NCBI RefSeq assembly: GCF_000813005.1
Contig: NZ_JSYP01000001.1
Location: 186,001 to 250,000, forward strand
DNA: 64,000 bases
Source: Flavobacterium sp. KMS
Lineage (GTDB): Bacteria; Bacteroidota; Bacteroidia; Flavobacteriales; Flavobacteriaceae
Direction of reading: 5' to 3'
Of the stretch, positions 26,202 through 35,136 are shown piece by piece. Every line of letters starts with the position of its first letter. Position 1 is the stretch's first letter. The translations under genes and the position numbers were made by a program. The notes beneath the pieces are model-generated. The model was not told the DNA's origin, did no database searches, and saw only the letters and a list, made by a program, of their open reading frames with translations.

Positions 26202-27464
26202 GTGAAAATAAACAGACTCAACAGTATTATCCTTCTGGGGTTTATAGCAATTATCGGCATATTGGTCGCACAATTACTATGGACCAAAGAAGCTTTTATG
26301 CTTGAGCAAAAAAAACTGAATCAGAAAACACATATTGCGTTACTTGAAGTTGCCAAAAAATTACATGAAAGTAGTAGTAACGAATTACCTGCACAAAGTC
26401 CTATCCAGAAAATATCTAATGACTATTATGTTGTAAACATCGAAAATGATTTTGAACCGGATATCTTAGAGTTTTATTTAAAATCGGAATTCAAAAAAAT
26501 GAATATTACAACCGATTTTGAATATGCTATGTACAATTGTCAAAGCAACGAAATGGTTTATGGAAATCATGTTTCTTTATCCAAAAATTCAAAAGAAAAA
26601 CAGTCAGTTTATTTCCCGAAACACAAAAATCTAGTCTATTACTTCGCTGTTCGTTTTCCTAATGAAACCAGCTATATCTTCAGTTCCATGCGTTTTTGGT
26701 TTGTGCTTTCGATAATGCTTATTGTCATTTTACTCATTTACATCTATTCGATTTTTACGCTTTTACAGCAAAAGAAATACTCTGAGTTACAACGCGATTT
26801 TATCAATAATATGACCCATGAGTTTAAAACACCTTTGGCTTCTATTTTAATCGCATCTAATTATTTAATTAAACAGAATCCGATTAAGGAAGACAAGAAA
26901 CTCGAAAAATATACCGAAATCATTATCAGTCAAAGTGGCAAATTAAACAATCATATCGAGAAGATTTTGAGCATTGCAAAGTCTGATTACACCCCTTTGG
27001 AGCTCGAATTAAAAGAGATTTCAATTATTCCTGCTATTGAGGAAACAATAGAAAACATCAAGCTAAAATATCCCGAAACTGATATAAAAATTGAGTCAGT
27101 CGCTACAAATTATCATATTGTTGCCGATGTTTTTCATTTTACAAACATTGTTTACAACCTTCTTGATAATGCCATAAAATATTGTGATACTAAACCAAAA
27201 ATCACAATTCGTTTAACTACTGAAAACCAGCTATTAAAAATTGCCTTTATAGATAACGGAATTGGTATTGCTAACAAAAATATTTCTTTTATCTTCGATA
27301 AGTTTTATAGGATTCCAAATGAAAAAAGTACGCAATCTAATGGTTTTGGATTGGGCTTGTATTATGTAAAAAAGATTTGCAACTTGCATCAATGGAAAAT
27401 CAATGCTATTAACAATCCCGAAAAAGGGATAACCATAACCATCTTAATTCCGTACAAAAAATGA
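26202..27464 (+). CDS. Sensor histidine kinase
   Basis: The 420-residue membrane kinase starts with GTG (26202), 31 bp after a good promoter. It has a helix at 8-27, an extracytoplasmic sensor region of about 130 residues without a named domain, and a second helix at about 164-187. The HisKA box NMTHEFKTPL carries His206. The HATPase domain has DNAIKYCD (N box), DNGIGI (G1) and GFGLGLYYV (G2). The regulator overlaps its last 4 nt. The layout resembles RprX-type kinases. The signal is unknown. Confidence 0.95.
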   Translation: MKINRLNSIILLGFIAIIGILVAQLLWTKEAFMLEQKKLNQKTHIALLEVAKKLHESSSNELPAQSPIQKISNDYYVVNIENDFEPDILEFYLKSEFKKMNITTDFEYAMYNCQSNEMVYGNHVSLSKNSKEKQSVYFPKHKNLVYYFAVRFPNETSYIFSSMRFWFVLSIMLIVILLIYIYSIFTLLQQKKYSELQRDFINNMTHEFKTPLASILIASNYLIKQNPIKEDKKLEKYTEIIISQSGKLNNHIEKILSIAKSDYTPLELELKEISIIPAIEETIENIKLKYPETDIKIESVATNYHIVADVFHFTNIVYNLLDNAIKYCDTKPKITIRLTTENQLLKIAFIDNGIGIANKNISFIFDKFYRIPNEKSTQSNGFGLGLYYVKKICNLHQWKINAINNPEKGITITILIPYKK

Positions 27465-28150
27465 GTATTTTCAAAATTCTTTACACTGAAGATGATGAAA
27501 CCTTGGCGTTTCTTACCAAAGATAATTTGGAACAAAATAATTATGAGGTAACACATTGCTGTGATGGAGAATTAGGCTTGGAAGCCTTTAATAAAGGGGA
27601 TTTTGATATTTGTATTTTGGATATTATGATGCCAAAAATAGACGGATTTGAACTCGCAACCGAAATAAGAAAAATCAACTCCGATATTCCTATTATTTTC
27701 CTTTCGGCAAAAACACTAAAAGAAGACAGAATAAAAGGATTGCGATTGGGTGCCGATGATTATCTCGTAAAGCCTTTTAGTATTGAAGAATTACTCCTGA
27801 AAATTGAAATTTTCTTAAAGCGTTCGCAAAAGAATGACACCATAGATAAATCGGTTTATAAAATTGGGAAATACCATTTTGATATTCAAAATTTCATTTT
27901 ATACAATGAAAATGAAAAAACAAGTCTTACACAACGCGAATCAGAACTTCTGAAGTTGTTTATCGACAACAAAAATACCGTTTTAAAAAGAGAACAAATC
28001 CTTACTTCTCTTTGGGGTGATGATGATTATTTTATGGGACGAAGCTTGGATGTTTTTATTTCACGCCTACGCAAAATCCTAGTAAACGAAAAAGGAATTG
28101 TTATCGAGAACTTACACGGAATTGGGTTTAGGTTTAAGGTTGATTCTTAA
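27461..28150 (+). CDS. OmpR/PhoB-family response regulator
   Basis: This DNA-binding regulator is paired with the preceding kinase, its ATG overlapping the kinase stop by 4 nt. The 229 residues have a receiver domain with acidic residues YTEDDE (about 8-13) and the phosphoacceptor Asp54 in CILDIMMP. The conserved lysine is in DDYLVKPFS. A winged-helix output domain starts at about 130, with LTQRESELLKLF and SRLRKIL. It resembles RprY. Target genes are not evident here. Confidence 0.95.
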   Translation: MSIFKILYTEDDETLAFLTKDNLEQNNYEVTHCCDGELGLEAFNKGDFDICILDIMMPKIDGFELATEIRKINSDIPIIFLSAKTLKEDRIKGLRLGADDYLVKPFSIEELLLKIEIFLKRSQKNDTIDKSVYKIGKYHFDIQNFILYNENEKTSLTQRESELLKLFIDNKNTVLKREQILTSLWGDDDYFMGRSLDVFISRLRKILVNEKGIVIENLHGIGFRFKVDS

Positions 28151-28254
28151 GGTGCAGAGGGACAGAGCGACAAAGGTTCAAAGGAAGTTACTAAGGTTCT
28201 GAGGAACTAAGATTAAAAAGTAAAAGCTCAACAGTTATTACGCAATGCCTGTAG

Positions 28255-28274
28255 AGACGCACCGCAGTGCGTCT
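28255..28274. repeat. AGACGCAC/GTGCGTCT hairpin, copy 1
   Basis: AGACGCACCGCAGTGCGTCT has perfect 8-bp arms and a CGCA loop, preceded by GTAG. A second copy in opposite orientation is at 40061-40080. Confidence 0.7.
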
Positions 28275-28380
28275 TCTCAATATAATTCTACAACGATTAA
28301 AACTAATCGTTATCTATCTTACCCTGACTTGTTTCGTCTATTTGCTAAACATCTCAATTTTATCATCCTGAACGTCCCAA

Positions 28381-28396
28381 TCCCGAAACTTAGGGA
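28381..28396. repeat. TCCCGA palindrome, decayed copy
   Basis: TCCCGAAACTTAGGGA keeps the left arm and overall size of the palindrome family but has lost one arm base pair (TTAGGGA instead of TTCGGGA). Confidence 0.5.
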
Positions 28397-28479
28397 CGGA
28401 AGAAGGACTTTTTATGTAATCCAACAATAAAACTTTGTGCATCTCTGCGATTCTCTTTGTGAAACTTAGCGAAATAATT

Positions 28480-30711
28480 TTACAACACCAACAATCCAAA
28501 TTCCCTTAAAGTATTTACAGGTTTAGAATACCAAAACAATTCAAAGTCCTCAAAATTGGTTTCGAAATCAGTTTTTATCTCCTGAAATGTATAGGTTTTA
28601 GTTTTAGAAGAAGAAATTTTCTGTAGTATTTCAACTAACCATTCTCCTTCATTTTTATTTGTCTGAACACTGAAGCTTTCTTTTTTATCATGAAAAGTAA
28701 GCGTTAGCATTTCCCATGAATTTCCTTTTTTAGATTTGGTAAAAGCTTCTGTAAAAGGCTTTCCTCCCAGCCAAACAATTTTGGCAGTAGGTTTTATATT
28801 AAAATCTTCAGATTCTTGTAAAGCATCATAAATAAAGTCAGATCCAATTTTCGTTTTAGGAATTTTAAAATCAAACCAATCCTGAAGCTCATAATCAAAA
28901 CAAATTCCATGCATAAAATTAAATAGTGATTTCTTTAATCCAAAGCTGAATTTATCATGATCTATTCCTGTTTTATCGGTATAATTAATATCGTTATTAG
29001 CAAAAGTCCCAATGGCTTCTGTTTCTTTAACCACTCCAAATTTTTCAGGATACATCCCAACTGGACTATGTGCTGTCATAGCAAACTGATGCCAAAATCC
29101 CGATTGTAAAACTCCTGCTTCAAACAACTGACGTACCATTTCAAGGCTATCAACTGTTTCCTGAACCGTTTGTGTCGGGTATCCATACATTAAATAGGCA
29201 TGAACCATAATACCTGCTTCGGTAAAATTGCGGGTTACTTTTGCCACTTGCTCAACCGTAACACCTTTATCTATTAGTTTCAATAATCTATCCGAAGCAA
29301 CTTCCAAACCACCCGAAACGGCAATACATCCCGAAGCTTTTAGTAACAAACATAAATCGGCAGAGAAACTTTTCTCAAAGCGAATGTTTGTCCACCAAGT
29401 AACTGCTAACTTTCTTCGAAGAATTTCGAGTGCCAAAGCACGCATAAGCGCAGGCGGAGCAGCTTCATCTACGTAATGAAAACCATTTTGCCCCGTTTGC
29501 TTCATCATGTCTTCCATTCGGTCACACAACAAACTGGCTGCAACAGGTTCGTAAACCTTTATATAATCTAATGAAATATCACAAAACGTACATTTTCCCC
29601 AATAACAACCGTGCGCCATCGTGAGTTTATTCCAGCGTCCGTCGCTCCACATACGATGCATCGGATTGACAATTTCGATAACCGAAATATACTTATCCAA
29701 AAGCAAATCAGAATAATCCGGTGTTCCAACCTGAGATTGTTTATAATCATGTCGTAACGAATTGTTTTTGTAAATAACTTTCCCGTCTTCGAGTAAAAAA
29801 GTTCTTTTATACTCATCAGAAACTTTCAATTCACAATTATCAACTATCAATTCAATAGGTACTTCCCCATCATCCAAAGTAATAAAGTCAAAAAACTCAA
29901 AAACACGAGCATCTGATAACGAACGTAATTCAGTATTTGGAAAACCGCCACCCATCGAAATTCTAATTTCGGGATGATGCTCTTTTACCCATTGCGCACA
30001 TCTAAAGGCACTATATAAATTCCCAGGAAAAGGGACTGAAATTAAAAACAAAGTTGGTTTTACCGATTCTATTCTCTCTTTTAAAATCGAAATTAAAACC
30101 CTGTCAATATAAGTTGGCTCTTGTTGCAAAGCTTGGTATAATTCATCAAAAGAATTAGCACTTCGCCCTAAACGTTCAGCATAACGGCTAAAACCAAAAT
30201 TCTCATCGACACATTCCACTATAAAATCCGAAATATCTTCAAGATATAATGTCGCCAAATGTTTTGCTTTGTCCTGAGTTCCCATTGTTCCAAAAGCCCA
30301 ATCCAATTCTTCCAATTGTACAAATCGAGAAGCCTCAGGCAAAAAATCTTCCTGACAAATTTGCAATGCTAATGTTGGGTTCTTTCCTTGCAAAAAAGCA
30401 ATAACAGCATCAATCGTTTTAAGATACTCATCTTGTAAAGCAAAAATACGTTTGGAGTTATCCGAGATTTTTTCAGCATCGACCAAATTTTGATTACTCT
30501 TACTTCTTACTTCTTGCTTATCTTCATAAACTTTAAACAAATTCTTCAATCCCTCTTTCGAAAACAATTCTAAAATCACTTCGATTCCTAAATCTGCCTG
30601 AACCGATTCTATATTTTTAGTATTTAGAAATCCTTTGATATAGGCAGTTGCCGGATACGGTGTATTCAGTTGTGTAAAAGGAGGAGTGATTATAAAAAGC
30701 TTAGTTTTCAA
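28480..30711 (-). CDS. B12-binding-type radical SAM protein with CX4CX2C cluster motif
   Basis: The 743-residue protein has an N-terminal region resembling a cobalamin-binding Rossmann domain (about 1-320, with FLISVPFPGNL and SMGGGFPNTEL). A radical SAM core follows. The cluster motif is MAHGCYWGKCTFCD, with Cys369, Cys374 and Cys377. That is CX4CX2C rather than the canonical CX3CX2C, and the reading frame confirms the spacing. SGGLEVASDRLL and HAYLMYGYPTQT are typical core motifs. It is transcribed alone and no substrate-like neighbour is present. Function unknown. Confidence 0.85.
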   Translation of the reverse strand: MKTKLFIITPPFTQLNTPYPATAYIKGFLNTKNIESVQADLGIEVILELFSKEGLKNLFKVYEDKQEVRSKSNQNLVDAEKISDNSKRIFALQDEYLKTIDAVIAFLQGKNPTLALQICQEDFLPEASRFVQLEELDWAFGTMGTQDKAKHLATLYLEDISDFIVECVDENFGFSRYAERLGRSANSFDELYQALQQEPTYIDRVLISILKERIESVKPTLFLISVPFPGNLYSAFRCAQWVKEHHPEIRISMGGGFPNTELRSLSDARVFEFFDFITLDDGEVPIELIVDNCELKVSDEYKRTFLLEDGKVIYKNNSLRHDYKQSQVGTPDYSDLLLDKYISVIEIVNPMHRMWSDGRWNKLTMAHGCYWGKCTFCDISLDYIKVYEPVAASLLCDRMEDMMKQTGQNGFHYVDEAAPPALMRALALEILRRKLAVTWWTNIRFEKSFSADLCLLLKASGCIAVSGGLEVASDRLLKLIDKGVTVEQVAKVTRNFTEAGIMVHAYLMYGYPTQTVQETVDSLEMVRQLFEAGVLQSGFWHQFAMTAHSPVGMYPEKFGVVKETEAIGTFANNDINYTDKTGIDHDKFSFGLKKSLFNFMHGICFDYELQDWFDFKIPKTKIGSDFIYDALQESEDFNIKPTAKIVWLGGKPFTEAFTKSKKGNSWEMLTLTFHDKKESFSVQTNKNEGEWLVEILQKISSSKTKTYTFQEIKTDFETNFEDFELFWYSKPVNTLREFGLLVL

Positions 30712-30727
30712 AGGGAAATGTTTTGTG

Positions 30728-30735
30728 CAAAAATA
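30728..30735 (-). promoter_or_regulatory. -7 box for the radical SAM gene
   Basis: The minus strand reads TATTTTTG, an exact TAnnTTTG match, 16 bp before the start codon. Confidence 0.5.
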
Positions 30736-30803
30736 AGATATATTTTAAGGACTTTTTATAAAAAGATTTGGTGGTTGTTTTTACTGCTTTTTTGAATAGA
30801 AAC

Positions 30804-30835
30804 AATAAAGGATGCCAATTACGACATCCTTTATT
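30804..30835 (-). terminator. Intrinsic terminator after the TPR/prfH transcription unit
   Basis: AATAAAGGATG (30804-30814) pairs with CATCCTTTATT (30825-30835) over 11 bp around a 10-nt loop, 2 nt past the TPR gene stop. Confidence 0.82.
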
Positions 30836-30837
30836 CT

Positions 30838-31362
30838 TTACTTATTTTTCTTTTTCTTCTTATCTGACTTACTTTTTCCAGAACCTTTATCAAATTTTTT
30901 ATTTAATCTTTTTTCGGTTTCTTCAATACCATAATCATAAGCTGAATTTAAAGTTGCAAGTTTAGCCTCTTTCATTGCTTTCAAGGCTTTTTTAAACTCT
31001 TGTTGACTTTCTAAAAGCATCACTTTCTTCAGAAGAATTTCTGTTTTATTAATTCCTTTAATTGTTAATGCAAAATCAATCAACTTCACGGCTTCCTCAT
31101 AATCTTCATTTAAAATTAAGGTATGAATGTAAAAAGTATACACTTCGATTGCATTAATATTAATCGAAATTGCCTGTTGAAAGTATTCTTTGGCTTCTTC
31201 ATATTTAAATAACTGGTCGCTTAAAACCTGCCCATATAAACACAAAGCCATTGTATTTTTATCATCATAAGACAAAGCATAATCCAATGATTCGATGGTT
31301 TCTTCCAGCGAATATGGATAACTATCTAATGCCTGAAAAAGATATTTATCTACTGTTTTCAT
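30838..31362 (-). CDS. Tetratricopeptide repeat protein with lysine-rich tail
   Basis: The 174-residue cytoplasmic protein consists of helical TPR-like repeats (about 12-140, for example ALCLYGQVLSDQLFKYEEAKEYFQQA). It ends in a very basic tail, SGKSKSDKKKKKNK. It begins 35 nt after prfH on the same strand and the only terminator is downstream of it, so it may be the last gene of the rtcB-prfH operon. The basic tail would suit RNA or ribosome binding, but that is inference. Confidence 0.75.
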   Translation of the reverse strand: MKTVDKYLFQALDSYPYSLEETIESLDYALSYDDKNTMALCLYGQVLSDQLFKYEEAKEYFQQAISININAIEVYTFYIHTLILNEDYEEAVKLIDFALTIKGINKTEILLKKVMLLESQQEFKKALKAMKEAKLATLNSAYDYGIEETEKRLNKKFDKGSGKSKSDKKKKKNK

Positions 31363-31397
31363 AGTTTATTCTGTTTAGAAATTCAGAGATTTAGAAA

Positions 31398-32087
31398 TCA
31401 ATCATTATCTAAATAATCTTCTCTTTTTAATCTTTGCCTTTCCTGTTTGTAATTTTTTGTTTGTTTTTGTTTTTTAAAATCTGAACCCTGAAAAACCCGA
31501 ATTGGGTTTCCTCGCTGAATTTGCAATTGATTCATCCATTGAGCCTGAAATTCGGCTTTAAACTGCTTTACAGTTTCATCCTTAAACTTCTGTAATAATC
31601 TCTCTGTGGCTAGTTTTTTATTCTGATGCTGCGACCGTGAATCCATAGACACAACGCTTATTCCCGTAGGAACATGAGTTGCTCTTACAGCCGAACTCAC
31701 CTTATTTACATGTTGCCCACCTGCACCAGAACTACGCATTGCCTGATACTGAATATCATTTTCAGAAATTTGAGTTGTTGTTGCTTTATCAATTTCAAAA
31801 ATTCCGATAAACCAATTTTTACGTTTATGAAATTTCCTAAACTGACTCTGCCCTATCCATTGGATTGTTCCAATCCAAGAGTTTACAAACTCATTAAGAT
31901 TATTACTCTCTAATAAAATTGTAGCCGTTTCGACCGTACCATTTTCAATTCCTGTTTCTCTCTGAAGCAATGTTGTTTTTATTTTATTATCATTTGCTTC
32001 TTCCAGAAAAGTCTTTAAAACCTGAGCCACAACCCAGCTACATTCTGCTGGGCCACGACCTGATGTTATTTGAATTATTTTTTCCAT
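31398..32087 (-). CDS. prfH: Peptide chain release factor-like protein PrfH
   Basis: PrfH is a release-factor homologue that carries the peptidyl-tRNA hydrolysis motif but lacks the codon-recognition domain of RF1 and RF2. The 229 residues show [17 protein letters not shown], with Gly-Gly-Gln at 123-125. The N-terminal [16 protein letters not shown] is characteristic of the PrfH family. The C-terminus is basic. In other bacteria prfH pairs with a specialised rtcB, and the two are known to rescue ribosomes cut in the decoding centre. Here its start overlaps the zinc-ribbon gene by 13 nt, and rtcB is one gene further upstream. Confidence 0.93.
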   Translation of the reverse strand: MEKIIQITSGRGPAECSWVVAQVLKTFLEEANDNKIKTTLLQRETGIENGTVETATILLESNNLNEFVNSWIGTIQWIGQSQFRKFHKRKNWFIGIFEIDKATTTQISENDIQYQAMRSSGAGGQHVNKVSSAVRATHVPTGISVVSMDSRSQHQNKKLATERLLQKFKDETVKQFKAEFQAQWMNQLQIQRGNPIRVFQGSDFKKQKQTKNYKQERQRLKREDYLDND

Positions 32088-32680
32088 TTCTCTATAATTT
32101 TCAACAGTTTTTCTCTGTTCTTTGCTTCTTTTACAAATTTCGGAAGTCTGGAAACCATTGTCCCGTTACCACTTCCGTTATTGTTTCTTTCTCTTAAATC
32201 AGCTTTAATGTATCTCTCTAAGTAATTGATATGTTCCAAATTATAAGCCCAAAAAATTGATTGGTCAAATTCTTTCTGATACCATATTTCAGCATTAAAA
32301 GCACCTACTCTTTGTAATGATTTATCAGTATCTAACACAAAAGGAACTTCTTTTATATTAGGTTTAAACTCTTTTATCTCATTACATATTGAACATTTTA
32401 GCTTGATTGTTTCTGGTTTTTCATTTAGTAATTGCGACTCAAACTTTATCTTGTCTTCATTATTACAGCAATAAGTATCTACATAAGCAATGTATTTTAC
32501 CATCCCTTCTTTTAAAGAATAATAGCAATTTTTACATTCTAAAATTCTTTTATCTCTATAATAAAGTTCAGATTCCAAAGCTCTCCTAACAACTGCTTGA
32601 GAAGCACATTTTGGACATTTTACCAAAATTTCATTTCCAAAACTGCCTAACCATTTATTTTCATCCTTAAACCTTTCCAT
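32075..32680 (-). CDS. Uncharacterised zinc-ribbon protein between rtcB and prfH
   Basis: The 201-residue protein has four cysteine pairs: CPKC (Cys22/25), CKNC (Cys49/52), Cys71/72 and CSIC (Cys96/99). This suggests one or two zinc ribbons in the N-terminal half. The C-terminal part has aromatic residues ([20 protein letters not shown]) and a basic helical end ([18 protein letters not shown]). No enzyme motif is seen. It starts 14 nt after rtcB and overlaps prfH by 13 nt, so it is fully embedded in the RNA-repair operon. RNA or ribosome recognition is the natural guess but is unproven. Confidence 0.8.
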   Translation of the reverse strand: MERFKDENKWLGSFGNEILVKCPKCASQAVVRRALESELYYRDKRILECKNCYYSLKEGMVKYIAYVDTYCCNNEDKIKFESQLLNEKPETIKLKCSICNEIKEFKPNIKEVPFVLDTDKSLQRVGAFNAEIWYQKEFDQSIFWAYNLEHINYLERYIKADLRERNNNGSGNGTMVSRLPKFVKEAKNREKLLKIIEKWKK

Positions 32681-32694
32681 TATCCAGAACTTGT

Positions 32695-34086
32695 TTATCT
32701 GTCCATTCTAACGATTTTTGGTGTAAATGTGCCTAACACATCCACCAACTCTACTTGATTGGCCATTACTTTATTAATGTCTTTGTACGCCATTGGCGCT
32801 TCATCGATATTGCCACCAATCAAGCTTACGTCGTTTGCTTTTAAGACTTTGTTAATCTCACTTTGCGTAAACGATTCCTTGCATTTTCTGCGAGAAAAAA
32901 GTCGTCCTGCACCATGCGAAGCTGAGTTTAAACTCTCCGTATTTCCCTTGCCCTGAACAATAAATCCAGGTGCAGTCATAGACCCAGGAATAATACCCAG
33001 TTCACCCGCATTAGCTGGAGTTGCCCCTTTACGATGTACAATAGCTTCTTTGCCATTTACCATTTCTTTCCAAGCAAAATTGTGATGGTTTTCGATTGTT
33101 ACAACCACACGTTTACCAATAGCTTTGGCAATACGACGATGAATATCATCATGACAAGCCTTGGCATAATCACCAGCCAAATTCATAGCCAGCCAATATT
33201 CCTGTCCATCGTGCGTATTTAAATCCAACCAGGCAAGATGCTGCACATTTTTAGGTAACGGGCATTGTTTTGTTGCCAAGTATGTATAATGTTTAGCAAT
33301 ATTAGCTCCCAAACCTCTTGAACCGCTATGCGAAAGCACAGCAAAATATTCCCCTACACCAATTTTCCATTCATTAAGCGGGTTGGTAATTTTAGCAATT
33401 CCAAACTCTACAAAATGGTTTCCTCCTCCCGAAGTACCAAGTTGCTTGTAGGCTTTACTCAACAAACTTTTTATAAGCGGAATATCCTGAAACTCGCTTC
33501 GGCTAAACACTTCATGATCTGCTCGTATTGTATGTGTTTCATACATTCCAAACTTGGTATTATCTTTTAAGATTGCTTGTAACTGATGGTCTTTTCCTTT
33601 AAAAAAAGACGCAGGAATATCAAAAATTGACAAACTCATTCGGCAACCAATATCAACTCCTACTCCATACGGAATCACAGCATTATCTGTTGCCAGTACA
33701 CCACCTATTGGCAGTCCGTAGCCAGAATGTGCATCGGGCATTAAAGCTCCAGCAACCGAAATTGGCAATTTTAAAGCATCGTATAACTGATATTTAGCTT
33801 GCTCATCAATTTCGTTTTCTCCAAATATGGAAAAAGGCGCTCTTGTATTATTAAGCTGATACATTCTTACTTGTACCGGATTTACCAATCCTTCAGCAAC
33901 TTTACCCCAAGTACCATGTCCTGTAAATTTTTCAGGAGATAGCAAAACTTCTTTGGCTTCGTTTAATATACTCTCTTTTTTTTCTCGTTTTCTGTATCTG
34001 TTTATTTGCCCCAAGGCAATGTTGATACTATTATTTTTTGGAAAGCCTATTTTAATCAGGTCTTTTCCAGATAATTTATTTCCCAT
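32695..34086 (-). CDS. rtcB: RNA-splicing ligase RtcB (RtcB2-type, linked to PrfH)
   Basis: RtcB joins 2',3'-cyclic phosphate or 3'-phosphate RNA ends to 5'-OH ends using GTP and a divalent metal. The 463 residues contain MPDAHSGYGLPIGGV and the metal ligands in GVGVDIGCRM (Asp145, Cys148), GGGNHFVE (His224), LSHSGSRG (His253) and ENHHN (His334 region). The guanylylated histidine is His391 in SASHGAGR. The first 70 residues differ from the housekeeping E. coli enzyme. The prfH linkage indicates the ribosome-repair RtcB2 class rather than tRNA splicing. It starts 8 nt after the basic-protein gene. Confidence 0.95.
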   Translation of the reverse strand: MGNKLSGKDLIKIGFPKNNSINIALGQINRYRKREKKESILNEAKEVLLSPEKFTGHGTWGKVAEGLVNPVQVRMYQLNNTRAPFSIFGENEIDEQAKYQLYDALKLPISVAGALMPDAHSGYGLPIGGVLATDNAVIPYGVGVDIGCRMSLSIFDIPASFFKGKDHQLQAILKDNTKFGMYETHTIRADHEVFSRSEFQDIPLIKSLLSKAYKQLGTSGGGNHFVEFGIAKITNPLNEWKIGVGEYFAVLSHSGSRGLGANIAKHYTYLATKQCPLPKNVQHLAWLDLNTHDGQEYWLAMNLAGDYAKACHDDIHRRIAKAIGKRVVVTIENHHNFAWKEMVNGKEAIVHRKGATPANAGELGIIPGSMTAPGFIVQGKGNTESLNSASHGAGRLFSRRKCKESFTQSEINKVLKANDVSLIGGNIDEAPMAYKDINKVMANQVELVDVLGTFTPKIVRMDR

Positions 34087-34094
34087 TATATTTT

Positions 34095-34871
34095 TTATCT
34101 TATGAGTTCTAATGACTCTTTATTTAGATATTCTATTTCTTTATAATATTCATCCATTACGGTATGAATCTGTTTGTTGGATAATGGATTTTGATATTTC
34201 AATTTCTTAGTATTCCATCTCCAATAGTTCACACTTCCGTGTGCAATTTTTATCATTGAATTTCGAAGAAAATGATTCGTGATATAATTACTTATCCTAG
34301 CAATTTCACTTTCCAAAACACCATCGACCATTTTAGTATGTGTTATCATATTTGGTCTCACACGCAATACATATCGCCAAGACTCATCAAATATATAATG
34401 GATCTTATAGCGTTTACAATTAGGACACCATCGTTCCCTTTTATAAAAATGTATTTTTTCTTTGTCTGTTAATGTTAGTTTTGGACTTCTCCATTCCGAT
34501 TCTGAAAATTCTTTTACAATCTGAAGTTTCTCGACATATACATGCTTTCTTTTCCTCTTTTTCTTTTTCTTAAAAGATTTCTCAGAAGAATATTGCACCG
34601 TATTTATCTTCTCCAATAATGTTTTATAAAACAATGCTTCTTTAGATCTCGCAATATCTTCCCTAAGAACAAAATTGCGTTCCCATCCTTTTTGATAAGG
34701 TGTTGCCAAAGGCACTAATGGTAAAGCTCTACGCTTATGCAATAGCTCATCCTCGAACTTATCTAACTGAATTAATTGTTTCTCAAAATCTTTTTTAACT
34801 GCACTCTTCTTTTGCTTTTTTTTCTTCAAACGACTACACAAGATGTAATCATCTAAAAGATAATTGTCCAT
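34095..34871 (-). CDS. Uncharacterised very basic protein, first gene of the rtcB-prfH operon
   Basis: The 258-residue protein is strongly basic, with lysine/arginine blocks at 15-27 and 101-109 (KKKKKRKRK) and a probable zinc knuckle CPNC at Cys149/152. The charge pattern is typical of RNA-binding or ribosome-associated proteins. No catalytic motif is recognised. It ends 8 nt before the rtcB start, so the two are co-transcribed and perhaps coupled. A hairpin at 34899-34924 (TGCC...GGCA) lies in its leader. It follows a possible attenuator at 34992-35145. Confidence 0.78.
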   Translation of the reverse strand: MDNYLLDDYILCSRLKKKKQKKSAVKKDFEKQLIQLDKFEDELLHKRRALPLVPLATPYQKGWERNFVLREDIARSKEALFYKTLLEKINTVQYSSEKSFKKKKKRKRKHVYVEKLQIVKEFSESEWRSPKLTLTDKEKIHFYKRERWCPNCKRYKIHYIFDESWRYVLRVRPNMITHTKMVDGVLESEIARISNYITNHFLRNSMIKIAHGSVNYWRWNTKKLKYQNPLSNKQIHTVMDEYYKEIEYLNKESLELIR

Positions 34872-34991
34872 TTAAAAAAATTTAAATTATAGTTTTCCTG
34901 CCAAGTATTAGAAAATACAAGGCAAAAGCATTTTATCTCCAATAGATAAATTGAGTTCGGGGTATCGGGAATTTTTTGAAGTGTCTAGAAT

Positions 34992-35025
34992 AAAAAAAGC
35001 CCGAAAGTTAATTTCCTTCGGGCTT
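34992..35025 (-). terminator. Strong intrinsic terminator ahead of the rtcB-prfH operon
   Basis: On the minus strand AAGCCCGAAGG pairs with CTTTCGGGCTT (11 bp including one G-U) around AAATTAA, followed by seven T residues. It stands 120 nt upstream of the first operon gene, on the coding strand of the operon. It can therefore block read-through from the leader unless an alternative fold forms. Confidence 0.88.
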
Positions 35026-35049
35026 GTTCATATATCTAAAATTGATTTG

Positions 35050-35136
35050 CTATGATTGCGAAAAGCCACGAAGACACATACCAACAGAATCTAATCCTGA
35101 TGTGATGTTTTGAGAGGTAAAGTTTAATACAAACAT
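35050..35136 (-). CDS. 28-codon leader peptide ORF
   Basis: An ATG at 35136 opens a 28-residue frame beginning MFVLNFTSQNITSG and ending SVGMCLRGFSQS before TAG. No run of one amino acid is present, unlike amino-acid biosynthesis leaders. The codons for Cys-Leu-Arg-Gly-Phe double as the antiterminator segment. The stop codon is 24 nt before the terminator stem. It may only serve as a sensor of translation. An independent small peptide with its own terminator is the main alternative. Confidence 0.6.
   Translation of the reverse strand: MFVLNFTSQNITSGLDSVGMCLRGFSQS

Larger units (their letters stand above)
28151..28479. other. 329-bp intergenic region of degenerate repeats
   Basis: No gene is seen between the response regulator and the radical SAM gene. 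The stretch contains AAGG/CTAAG-like decayed repeats (about 28150-28220), an AGACGCAC hairpin (28255-28274), a decayed TCCCGA palindrome (28381-28396) and a CTTTGTGCATCTCTGCGATT-type repeat (28432-28451). A 61-codon ORF across it is a by-product of the repeats. Confidence 0.6.

Noticed and set aside
28245..28430. 61-codon rightward ORF (MPVETHRSASS...)
   Set aside because: It spans the AGACGCAC hairpin and a decayed TCCCGA palindrome. The translation is a by-product of non-coding repeats.
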